In this document: positions 1-5,241 of the stretch, piece by piece | Numbering within the stretch: the stretch's first letter is position 1 | Layout of the letters: each line of letters begins with the position of its first letter | Source: Verrucomicrobiota bacterium | GTDB lineage: Bacteria; Verrucomicrobiota; Lentisphaeria; Victivallales; Victivallaceae | Length of the DNA stretch: 9,816 nucleotides | Assembly: GCA_023459755.1 (NCBI GenBank) | Contig: JAEWSS010000262.1 | Span: 1-9,816, forward strand | Reading direction: 5' to 3' | Notes under the pieces: model-generated | Told to the model about the DNA's origin: nothing | Database searches by the model: none | The model's input: only the letters and a program-made list of their open reading frames with translations | Made by a program: the position numbers and the translations under genes

Positions 1-2049
1 GTCAATTATTATCTGAAGGCCGACGCGATGGGTGCGTATCCGGAGGTGAATTACTGGTGTCCGGTCTGCGAATCGTATCACCGGCGCGACGGCGCCGAAA
101 CTGCGGCGCAGGCGAAACCGGTCAGCACTTTCGGGTTGGTGGCCGGCGACGACTTCGCGGTGGCGCCCGACATCGGACTGCCGACCGAAAACATTGACCG
201 GATCGAACTGGATAATTTGCGCGGAAAGACCGCCGCCGCCGCGCTCTCCGGCTATTTTCCCGGCCGTTCAATGGTAAAACTGAGCTTTTCCGATGAACTG
301 GACACTTGTTCGTTGAATTTTGTTCCGGATGCTTCCGGCGACCTTTTCAGCTTTATTATGTCGGACGCGGACGGCGCCGCCGCGGTCAGACTTTCTCCGT
401 TCGCGGCAGGCACACTGGTGCGCGATGCCGTCGGCGGGCGCGACTATTTTGAAATGCCGGAATCAACGCTGATCGTTGACGGCGAGGGCGGTGTCGCCGG
501 TGTCGCTTTTTCGGACCTGGTTCCGGCCGACGACTCGTGGCGCATGCCGGTCGCGGAATGGGATTTTGTTTCCGCCGCCGACCGCGAGGCGGAAAAAGAT
601 ATGTTGAAAAATATTCTGAGCAACGGCGTGTTCGCTGTCAAATTCAAGCTGGCGGAGCCGCCGAAGAGCAATTCAGCCGCCGCTCGCGGCGAGGAGCAGC
701 AGCTGGAGTTTTTGGCGCCCGGAATCCTTCGCACCGACGGAACACTGCTGGTTCCGCTCATCCTTTCGGCACAGGACGCCGGACGAATCGAGCGGATCTC
801 CATGATCGCAAACGGTGATACCGTCACCTGCGGATTCGTCGGCGCGGTCAAGTATTTTGACGTTTTTGTGGTGCGCCCGGAATCGCTGCCGGACGGCGCG
901 TCCGCCGTCGAGGATTTTTCGACGGACAACACGGATTTGAATTCAAGCGCGGCGTGGGAGGCGGTGTGCTCGGTTTCCGACAAGGGCGTCAATTTCCAGC
1001 TGCTGCCGGTTGAGGCCGACTTCCGCAACGTTGTTCGCGGTTACGGCAATGTGCGTTATCCCGATCTCTGCAGTCACGGCGGACTGGTGTTCAATCGCGG
1101 CGGTTCTCTGGTCACCGCGCCGTTGTCGGTGCGCGCCGCCGGCTCCCGTCGGCGCTACTCCAGCGACAAGGATATCTACGACGTGCGACTGCTGAACGAC
1201 GCGCGTTTCGCTGAATTCGACCCGGCGTTCGCTCCGAAAAGCGAAGCCGAGCGCTTCATGCTGGGCTGGCTTGGCGTTGACTACCAGATTATGAATTCTG
1301 AACTGGCCGAGGCCAATGACGTACTGCATCTTACCAATAACGGCGAACTCGGCCTGCTGGTCACCGACGTGGCGGCCGATTCTCCGGCCGGCCGGGCCGG
1401 AATCGTTTCCGGGAACGTTCTGCTGCGGATTACGCCGGTTTCCGGCGGTGCGCCGATGGAACTTTATGGTTCGGAATATGAGATCCCCGATATGTCCAAC
1501 TTTCCGTGGTCACGCTACGACGAACTGCCGGAGATGTATTTCGACATGATCCCGTTTCCGTGGCCGGACATGAATTCCGGCGTCAACAAGACACTGACCT
1601 CGCTGGGTATCGGCGCCGAATACGATCTGGCCTATGTCGCGGACGGTGAAGTGAGAACGGCGCGGTTGAAGGTCGAACCGGCTCCCGAGTGTTTTTACAA
1701 CGCCAGACGGTTCAACGCCGGTGGTCTCGGCTTAACCGTGTGCGGCATAACTCCGGAAGTCCGGCGCTATATGCTGATGAATCCGGACGATCCCGGAGTG
1801 CTGGTGGCCGGCATCAAGGCCGGAAGCAAGGCCAGCGTAGCCGGAATAAAACCGTATGAGATGATCTGCGGCGTGGACGGCGCACCGGTATCCGATATTG
1901 ATGAGTTCCAAAAAGCGGTTGAAGGAAAAACCGAATTGAAACTTGAGGTTAAACGACTTTCAACCTCCAGAATCGTCAGCGTCAAGCTGGATTCGGCGGC
2001 GGAGACTCGTGACGCCGCCGCACAATCCGCCGGCGACGCAACCGAATAG
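1..2049 (+). CDS. PDZ-domain protein with two degenerate trypsin-like regions (5' end missing)
   Basis: The frame is open from the left edge, so the ATG at 28 is probably internal and the true start, with any export signal, lies outside. Residues are counted from that ATG. A CPVC pair (C11, C14) lies near the visible start. Residues about 35-165 and 230-370 each read like a decayed HtrA/trypsin domain: a GLVAGDDFAV or GILRTDGTLLVPL strand, a long variable part, then a segment shaped like the region after a catalytic serine (STLIVDGEGGVAGV, GGLVFNRGGSLV). No His-Asp-Ser triad or GNSGG is present. PDZ1 (about 411-555, with a Trp/Pro-rich insertion) has SPAGRAGI, and PDZ2 (about 564-654) has GVLVAGIKAGSKASVAGIKP. 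The role is probably a non-catalytic, peptide-binding or scaffolding protein, perhaps of the envelope. The PDZ calls are firm; the trypsin-like calls are inference from residue patterns. Genuine HtrA is excluded by the missing serine motif. Confidence 0.8.
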   Translation, partial: VNYYLKADAMGAYPEVNYWCPVCESYHRRDGAETAAQAKPVSTFGLVAGDDFAVAPDIGLPTENIDRIELDNLRGKTAAAALSGYFPGRSMVKLSFSDELDTCSLNFVPDASGDLFSFIMSDADGAAAVRLSPFAAGTLVRDAVGGRDYFEMPESTLIVDGEGGVAGVAFSDLVPADDSWRMPVAEWDFVSAADREAEKDMLKNILSNGVFAVKFKLAEPPKSNSAAARGEEQQLEFLAPGILRTDGTLLVPLILSAQDAGRIERISMIANGDTVTCGFVGAVKYFDVFVVRPESLPDGASAVEDFSTDNTDLNSSAAWEAVCSVSDKGVNFQLLPVEADFRNVVRGYGNVRYPDLCSHGGLVFNRGGSLVTAPLSVRAAGSRRRYSSDKDIYDVRLLNDARFAEFDPAFAPKSEAERFMLGWLGVDYQIMNSELAEANDVLHLTNNGELGLLVTDVAADSPAGRAGIVSGNVLLRITPVSGGAPMELYGSEYEIPDMSNFPWSRYDELPEMYFDMIPFPWPDMNSGVNKTLTSLGIGAEYDLAYVADGEVRTARLKVEPAPECFYNARRFNAGGLGLTVCGITPEVRRYMLMNPDDPGVLVAGIKAGSKASVAGIKPYEMICGVDGAPVSDIDEFQKAVEGKTELKLEVKRLSTSRIVSVKLDSAAETRDAAAQSAGDATE

Positions 2050-2070
2050 TACGGCGGTTCAAAACAAAAG

Positions 2071-2109
2071 CCGCGCGGTCCGTATTTACGGATCGCGCGG
2101 ATCGTTTTT
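2071..2109. terminator. Bidirectional intrinsic terminator
   Basis: A 13-bp stem (2071-2083 with 2088-2100, one G-U wobble) closes a 4-nt loop and is followed by T5 at 2105-2109. On the other strand the same hairpin is followed by a T-rich stretch, CTTTTGTTTT. It lies between the convergent ends of the PDZ-protein gene and the SGNH hydrolase gene and can serve both. Confidence 0.85.
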
Positions 2110-2126
2110 ATACTATATATAGTATA
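2109..2126. repeat. 18-bp perfect palindrome TATACTATATATAGTATA
   Basis: Every base of this site pairs with its mirror. It sits directly before the stop codon of the leftward SGNH gene. Its half-site TATAGTATA (2118-2126) recurs at 3188-3196 over the -10 region of the divergent HTH promoters. It may be an operator-like site or only an AT-rich cruciform; the function is not determined. Confidence 0.6.
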
Positions 2127-2762
2127 TTACTCGAACAGCGGAGCGCAGACTTTCAGCCATGCGTCGGCCAGCCGGCGGTGTCCGGCGTAACTCGGATGCA
2201 CTCCGTCCGGCAGCCAGTAGCGCGGCGGAGCCTCCTTGCAGGCGTTCACAAACCATTCGTCGGTGACCAGCGGCAGTGAAAATTCCGCCGCGAGTTTACG
2301 GACGATTTTTTTGCGTTCGGCGATCTCGGCCACCCATTCCCCGGTCACAAAGTCGCTGACGCAGATAAACGGTTCGATCAGCACGATGGCGGTGTCGGGC
2401 AGCGTTTCGCGGGTCCAGGTCAGGATTTCGCGGTAAATGCGTTCATAACGCGGCAGGTCGACGCCGTTGTGACTCTCAAACTCATGCCAGGTGTCATTGA
2501 CGCCGATGAGGATGGAGATGAGATCGGGTTTCAAGTTCAGCGCGTCTATTTTCCAGCGTGCGTAGAGGTCAACCACCCGGTTGCCGCTGACGCCGCGGTT
2601 CCAGACGTCCGGTGCGGCCGCCGCATACCGGGCGCGCAGGTCGGCGCAGAGCATTGCCGCGTAGCCGTTGCCAAGCTGAAGGTTGGGTTCGGTAAGATTA
2701 TAACTGCGGGCGGCGTCGGTGATGGAGTCGCCCTGCAGAACAACGAGATAATTTTTTTTCAT
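2127..2762 (-). CDS. SGNH/GDSL-family hydrolase
   Basis: This 211-aa protein is a predicted esterase or lipase of the SGNH fold (esterase, acyl-esterase or carbohydrate deacetylase type). All four blocks are present: QGDSITDA with nucleophile S13, NRGVSGNR with oxyanion-hole G57, IGVND with N89, and DGVH with D186 and H189 completing the triad. The length is normal for a single-domain member. There is no signal peptide or membrane segment, so it is probably cytoplasmic. The start at 2762 is preceded by a modest GGAAG ribosome site. It lies 42 nt downstream of the leftward HTH gene and is probably co-transcribed with it, ending at the shared terminator at 2071-2109. The substrate cannot be read from the sequence. 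GDSITDA and the compact size recall acyl-CoA thioesterase and rhamnogalacturonan-acetylesterase-like members, so a carbohydrate de-esterification role is possible. Confidence 0.9.
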   Translation of the reverse strand: MKKNYLVVLQGDSITDAARSYNLTEPNLQLGNGYAAMLCADLRARYAAAAPDVWNRGVSGNRVVDLYARWKIDALNLKPDLISILIGVNDTWHEFESHNGVDLPRYERIYREILTWTRETLPDTAIVLIEPFICVSDFVTGEWVAEIAERKKIVRKLAAEFSLPLVTDEWFVNACKEAPPRYWLPDGVHPSYAGHRRLADAWLKVCAPLFE

Positions 2763-2804
2763 ATTTTTCTTCCGATTGTTTCCTTGTCCGGTTAAAATAG
2801 CATT

Positions 2805-3128
2805 TCATTGTTTTTTTTGCAAGCGGAAATGAACGGAAAAGACAATGGTGCGCGGCCGTTTGAGCAGATTTTCCGACTGATTCTCCAGCGACCGCTTCAA
2901 CCGGGAGGCAATGACTTCGCCGAAAAGTTTGCCGGACTTTTGTTCGCTTAAACGCAGAAAGTCGCACACCATGAACAACTGGGCCAGGCTGAACATGAGG
3001 CGACATTTTTTTGCCTGCGTTACCGCGGACGGAGTTATGCCGAGATGTGCGGCCAGTGAACGCTGCGTCTCTTTTCGGCGGATGAGTTCTCTTGAGATCA
3101 GCGGCCAGCCATTGATGTGAGATTCCAT
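2805..3128 (-). CDS. Small HTH (XRE/Cro-CI-like) regulator, leftward arm of a divergent pair
   Basis: This 107-aa basic protein has a helix-turn-helix at about residues 20-41. QRSLAAHLGITPSAVTQ gives a scanning helix, the G-I-T turn and a recognition helix SAVTQ. A short alpha-helical part (45-80) and a basic, sequence-unique tail follow. It carries no peptidase, ligand or dimerisation domain that I recognise. The ATG at 3128 has a good ribosome site, GGAG at 3135-3138 with a 6-nt gap. It is transcribed away from the 59-aa HTH gene at 3320, whose motif (LASALGITRSAVSQ) is clearly similar. Its promoter overlaps the rightward one, so it probably represses or competes with the rightward unit and itself. 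It likely leads an operon with the SGNH hydrolase. The HTH is visible; the specific family and target are inferred. Confidence 0.72.
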   Translation of the reverse strand: MESHINGWPLISRELIRRKETQRSLAAHLGITPSAVTQAKKCRLMFSLAQLFMVCDFLRLSEQKSGKLFGEVIASRLKRSLENQSENLLKRPRTIVFSVHFRLQKKQ

Positions 3129-3155
3129 AGTTTTCTCCGGTAAAAAATTTGTTAA

Positions 3156-3184
3156 TTGCTTAAGTTTTGCCTTTACGCTATAAT
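3156..3184 (+). promoter_or_regulatory. Rightward promoter for the 59-aa HTH unit
   Basis: -35 TTGCTT (3156-3161), 17-nt spacer, perfect -10 TATAAT (3179-3184). The expected start near 3191 gives a leader of about 128 nt. The leftward -10 begins 2 nt after this -10, so polymerase cannot occupy both sites at once. Confidence 0.6.
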
Positions 3185-3195
3185 ACTTATAGTAT
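3183..3195. promoter_or_regulatory. Candidate operator dyad over both -10 boxes
   Basis: ATACT-TAT-AGTAT is a perfect inverted repeat with a 3-nt centre covering parts of both -10 elements. Wider arms GTTAATT (3151-3157) and AATTAAC (3198-3204) enclose it. This is a natural binding site for one or both HTH proteins, but an AT-rich promoter yields such dyads easily. Confidence 0.4.
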
Positions 3196-3214
3196 ATAAT
3201 TAACTTAATTTCAA
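3186..3214 (-). promoter_or_regulatory. Leftward promoter for HTH-SGNH unit
   Basis: Read on the minus strand: -35 TTGAAA (3209-3214), 17-nt spacer, -10 TATAAG (3186-3191), giving a leader of about 50 nt before the ATG at 3128. It is face to face with, and overlapping, the rightward promoter. Confidence 0.55.
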
Positions 3215-3255
3215 GAAAAATATTAAAAATAACGTGATTTGGTTTGGAAAAAGGG

Positions 3256-3300
3256 ATGGTTTCCCATTATATTGAAATCATGAAAAAAGCAGGACCATAA
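3256..3300 (+). CDS. Possible 14-codon upstream ORF (leader peptide)
   Basis: It encodes MVSHYIEIMKKAGP and stops 19 nt before the 59-aa HTH start, just upstream of that gene's ribosome site. Purine-rich AAAAAGGG touches its ATG, which is too close for a good ribosome site. IEIMKKAG resembles the opening of many XRE proteins, so it may be a leader peptide, a gene remnant or chance. Confidence 0.18.
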   Translation: MVSHYIEIMKKAGP

Positions 3301-3319
3301 CAAAAAAGGAGGTCAGGTC

Positions 3320-3499
3320 ATGAGTATGTTGTCCCAAATGGTGGCGGGACGGAAGATCCGTCAGTGTGAGCTTGCCAGTGCGCTTGGCATCACTCGGTCG
3401 GCGGTTTCACAGCAGTTGAAGTCGGGAATAAAGAGCATTCGGGTTGCCAAAAAATATGCCAGAATATTGCGCTGCAACCCGCTTTTTCTGCTGGATTGA
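3320..3499 (+). CDS. 59-aa Cro-like HTH regulator
   Basis: This very small protein consists almost entirely of a helix-turn-helix. Residues about 13-34 (RKIRQCELASALGITRSAVS region) match the XRE pattern, and the rest is a basic helix ending in NPLFLLD. It has the size and make-up of phage Cro proteins. The start is set by a strong ribosome site, GGAGGT at 3308-3313, with a 6-nt gap to the ATG. It is divergent from the 107-aa HTH gene, sharing the ALGIT-SAV core, and is followed 32 nt later by the Cys-cluster HTH gene, so it heads a rightward operon. It probably binds the shared control region at 3151-3214. DNA binding is inferred from the motif. A longer protein using the upstream reading frames is ruled out by stops before 3320. 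Confidence 0.75.
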   Translation: MSMLSQMVAGRKIRQCELASALGITRSAVSQQLKSGIKSIRVAKKYARILRCNPLFLLD

Positions 3500-3531
3500 T
3501 TAAGTGATAGCTTAACGTATTGGAGGGCGGT

Positions 3532-4155
3532 ATGAACTGTTACGGACATTATGACCGGTTCAAGGCCGATTGTGCCGAATGTGATTTGCAAAAATACTGT
3601 GAAGCCGCCGGCGATCCGCCGCTGCTTACCGGGTCCATGGCGAGTTTCAATGATGAGCTGGCGGTGCCGGGGCGTTTGCCGGTGGATGATTCGGACGTCG
3701 ATTCGCGTTCCGAACTGTATACGCGCGACGACCTGCTGGAGGTGATAAGCAGCATGCTTCAGCTGGACGTTCGCACGGTTGATCTGCTTGCCCGGCATAT
3801 TGAGACGCCGGGCATAACCTTCCGGCAACTGGCTGAACCCCGGAAGGTTACAAGGCAGGCGGTGCATAAATTTCTGAAGAACCAGTGTCGAAAATTTCCG
3901 GAGATAGCCGCGCTGCTGCGCATAGGCGAGCGGCGGCGGTCGATAATAAAAAGAAAAACATTTATGGAGGCGGTATGTCAGATTCGCAGGAAAACGTGCG
4001 CGTTGCGTTGGAGCGCACCAAGGAAAAGCTCGCTCTGCTGGAGGAAATTGATCTGCTCGACGGAGAGTTCAAACTCATTCAGCACGAATATACTCAAAGG
4101 CGCCGAACTTTGGCGGGACGATTGGCGGAAGTCGTTGGAGAGTCAAAATAATTGA
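3532..4155 (+). CDS. Cys-cluster plus HTH protein, unrecognised family; 3' part doubtful
   Basis: From the ATG at 3532 (GGAGGGCGG just upstream) the frame runs 207 codons. Residues 1-25 hold C3, H6, C14, C17 and C23 (C-x10-C-x2-C-x5-C), a probable zinc knuckle or, less likely, an Fe-S site. An acidic linker (40-70) follows. Residues about 75-130 are helical, with an HTH-like stretch at 97-118 (FRQLAEPRKVTRQAVHKFL) reminiscent of sigma region 4. From about residue 145 the frame overlaps the coiled-coil gene at 3975 completely, and its translation becomes Cys/Trp/Ser-rich with no family look. The true protein probably ends near 3960, or a base change has merged the frames. It is the second gene of the rightward HTH operon and is likely a nucleic-acid-binding regulator; I do not recognise a named family. 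Confidence 0.6.
   Translation: MNCYGHYDRFKADCAECDLQKYCEAAGDPPLLTGSMASFNDELAVPGRLPVDDSDVDSRSELYTRDDLLEVISSMLQLDVRTVDLLARHIETPGITFRQLAEPRKVTRQAVHKFLKNQCRKFPEIAALLRIGERRRSIIKRKTFMEAVCQIRRKTCALRWSAPRKSSLCWRKLICSTESSNSFSTNILKGAELWRDDWRKSLESQNN
3975..4151 (+). CDS. 58-aa charged coiled-coil protein
   Basis: The ATG at 3975 follows GGAGG (3966-3970). The product is strongly charged and helical: residues 5-50 have Leu/Ile spaced in heptads (VALERTKEKLALLEEIDLL region, then a second basic helix, HEYTQRRRTLAGRLAEVV). It looks like a small dimerising accessory or adaptor protein. Codon choice here looks coding, while the overlapping frame does not. It is the last gene of the rightward HTH operon; the terminator at 4187 follows. 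I recognise no family and can assign no function. Confidence 0.6.
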   Translation: MSDSQENVRVALERTKEKLALLEEIDLLDGEFKLIQHEYTQRRRTLAGRLAEVVGESK

Positions 4156-4186
4156 TGTGCGAACCCTAATCCTGAAGAGGAAAAAC

Positions 4187-4216
4187 AATCGGACGGAACC
4201 GCGTCCGATTTTTTTT
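4187..4216 (+). terminator. Intrinsic terminator of the HTH operon
   Basis: A 9-bp perfect stem AATCGGACG / CGTCCGATT (4187-4195 with 4202-4210) with a 6-nt loop runs into T8 (4209-4216). Confidence 0.88.
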
Positions 4217-4236
4217 GATTTTTTTTGATTTTTTTT
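4207..4236. repeat. Three tandem GATTTTTTTT units (helically phased T-tracts)
   Basis: Three exact 10-bp units, each with eight T, start at 4207, 4217 and 4227. The first T-tract is also the terminator tail. Phasing at one helical turn is the classic arrangement for intrinsic DNA bending; it lies 22 nt upstream of the RRM gene -35 box. Confidence 0.8.
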
Positions 4237-4257
4237 GAAAAAAGGGCTTGACTTCGT

Positions 4258-4285
4258 TTGTATTTTAAAAATCGACCGCTATATT
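4258..4285 (+). promoter_or_regulatory. Promoter of the RRM gene
   Basis: -35 TTGTAT (4258-4263), 16-nt spacer, -10 TATATT (4280-4285) within GCTATATT, followed by AGTGAAATATG (4290-4300). The same arrangement recurs at 4991-5031. The expected start near 4292 would give a leader of about 335 nt. Confidence 0.5.
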
Positions 4286-4370
4286 AGCCAGTGAAATATG
4301 AAATTAAGCAGTGCAATTTAATTTTTCTAAGGTTTGAAAACTGTAGTCACAAGTATCTGAAAAGTATATA

Positions 4371-4601
4371 GGACTTGCCGCTGGCCGATCAGGCGCAGCG
4401 GACGTTTCGATGGTCGCACTGCAAAAATTTCGCAAGCTGTCCTCAATCCCCCTCCTACCGCGTCAAGGCACACGAATTACGTAGCCGCCCGGCGAAACCG
4501 ACAAGTCAAAAAGTTTAAGCAAGGCTCCTTGGGCTGGTTTGAACCGAGACACGGTGTTTCGGTTCCGGAACGGGGAATGAACGCTGCCCGGGGATTCCGG
4601 A
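4371..4601 (+). promoter_or_regulatory. Structured long leader of the RRM gene (or separate small RNA)
   Basis: No gene is seen between 4156 and 4627. This stretch holds several stable potential RNA helices: 4378-4386 with 4392-4401 (CCGCTGGCC closed by GGC-g-CAGCGG); an outer pairing of 4371-4378 with 4432-4442; a nearly perfect 12-bp arm pair 4541-4552 / 4554-4565 (GAACCGAGACAC); and TCCGGAA 4564-4570 with TTCCGGA 4595-4601 plus CGGG/CCCG inside. No T-run follows the 4541-4565 hairpin, so it is not a terminator. A short A7 precedes the ribosome site. The best guess is a cis-acting regulatory leader, for cold response or feedback by the RRM protein. It matches no riboswitch, tmRNA, SRP or RNase P signature that I know. 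Confidence 0.45.
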
Positions 4602-4627
4602 GCAAAAAAAGACAAGAAGGATCCAGT

Positions 4628-4906
4628 ATGAACATCTACGTTGGTAATCTCGCCTACGCCGTCACCGATGAAGACCTCGCGAACTATTTCGCCGAATTCG
4701 GCACTGTTGATGCCGCCCGCATTGTCATGGATCGTGACAGCGGCCGCAGCAAGGGTTTCGGTTTCGTCGAAATGAGCGACGCCAATGCCGCCAATGCCGC
4801 CATCGAGGCGCTGAACGGCAAGGAACTCAATGGCCGCAAGGTTGTGGTCAACGAGGCTCGTCCGCGTGAGGAGCGTCCGCGTCGTGAAGGCGGATTCCGT
4901 CGCTAA
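4628..4906 (+). CDS. RRM-domain RNA-binding protein
   Basis: This 92-aa single-RRM protein is of the bacterial Rbp type seen in cyanobacteria and many other phyla. RNP2 is IYVGNL (residues 3-8) and RNP1 is KGFGFVEM (42-49); the RNA-stacking aromatics Y4, F44 and F46 are all present. A short Arg/Glu-rich tail (78-92, ending GGFRR) replaces the Gly-rich tail of other members. It probably binds single-stranded RNA in the cytoplasm and acts in mRNA stability or cold adaptation, which is family knowledge rather than something seen here. The ATG at 4628 has GAAGGA (4616-4621) 6 nt upstream and begins exactly at the domain edge. Reading on upstream would add unrelated residues from the leader. It is a single-gene unit with its own promoter and terminator. 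Confidence 0.93.
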   Translation: MNIYVGNLAYAVTDEDLANYFAEFGTVDAARIVMDRDSGRSKGFGFVEMSDANAANAAIEALNGKELNGRKVVVNEARPREERPRREGGFRR

Positions 4907-4951
4907 TACATGTAAATTGACGGTTTCGGCTGTCTTTTTATGTGGTTTAGG

Positions 4952-4989
4952 AAAAAATCCGGATTCATTTATGAGTCCGGATTTTTTTT
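4952..4989. terminator. Long-stem intrinsic terminator after the RRM gene
   Basis: Arms 4952-4968 and 4971-4987 pair over 17 positions with one G-U wobble; the loop is effectively about 4 nt. T8 at 4982-4989 follows rightward and A6 at 4952-4957 gives a T-run leftward, so it can act on both strands. Confidence 0.88.
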
Positions 4990-4990
4990 A

Positions 4991-5018
4991 TTTAAAAAAT
5001 TTGAAGATGTGCTATATT
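4991..5018 (+). promoter_or_regulatory. Promoter of the pseudopilin gene
   Basis: -35 TTTAAA (4991-4996), 16-nt spacer, -10 TATATT (5013-5018) within GCTATATT, then AGTGAGATATG (5021-5031). It begins immediately after the RRM terminator. The leader would be about 215 nt. Confidence 0.5.
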
Positions 5019-5096
5019 CTAGTGAGATATGGCGTTGACGCCGAGAAATCGAGCGAATCTGTTTGCTGTCAGCGGTATGCCGTCAAAAGTTTTTCA

Positions 5097-5139
5097 GCTT
5101 CGGCGGTGGGCGTGCAGTAATGGGGCGCGGCTTCGGCGG
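5097..5139 (+). repeat. Direct repeat GCTTCGGCGG in the pseudopilin leader
   Basis: Two exact 10-nt copies lie at 5097-5106 and 5130-5139, each containing a possible UUCG tetraloop. A GGTTG-TCG-CAACC hairpin (5153-5165) follows. It may be a leader RNA element; the function is unknown. Confidence 0.35.
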
Positions 5140-5241
5140 AATGGCGGTGTTTGGTTGTCGCAACCGGGTGGCTGCGGCGGAAAAATGAATCCGGCCGTTG
5201 ATTCTTATGGCGGATGGATTACACTGAAGGGACATGTTTTG

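Noticed and set aside
444..1329. Two minus-strand frames (194 and 128 codons) inside the PDZ-protein gene
   Set aside because: They are Ser/Ala-rich shadow frames without ribosome sites or family likeness.
3520..3531. TTG start for the Cys-cluster gene
   Set aside because: The TTG overlaps the GGAGG ribosome site that serves the ATG at 3532.
3946..3962. Programmed -1 frameshift joining the Cys-cluster and coiled-coil frames at the A-run
   Set aside because: In the zero frame the codons are ATA AAA AGA AAA ACA, which do not form an X XXY YYZ slippery heptamer, and the coiled-coil gene has its own ribosome site. An indel remains possible.
2071..4240. Complete prophage or integrative element
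   Set aside because: Only switch-like small regulators are present; no integrase, replication, packaging or structural gene and no tRNA attachment site or convincing terminal direct repeats were found.
4525..4565. tRNA-like GGTTTGAACC, suggesting a tRNA or tmRNA end
   Set aside because: There is no acceptor stem, D-arm or anticodon arm around it; the sequence is better explained by the 4541-4565 hairpin.
4371..4601. Known structured RNA (6S, SRP, RNase P or a metabolite riboswitch)
   Set aside because: None of the conserved core sequences of these families could be found; it is kept only as an unclassified structured leader.
4529..4627. Upstream ATG extending the RRM protein by 33 residues
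   Set aside because: The added residues come from hairpin-forming leader; the RRM begins exactly at the ATG at 4628 with a good ribosome site.
5029..5241. 71-residue N-terminal extension of the pseudopilin
   Set aside because: Pilin leaders are short and end right before the hydrophobic helix; the candidate start at 5029 lies only a few bases from the expected transcription start. The frame is probably open by chance.
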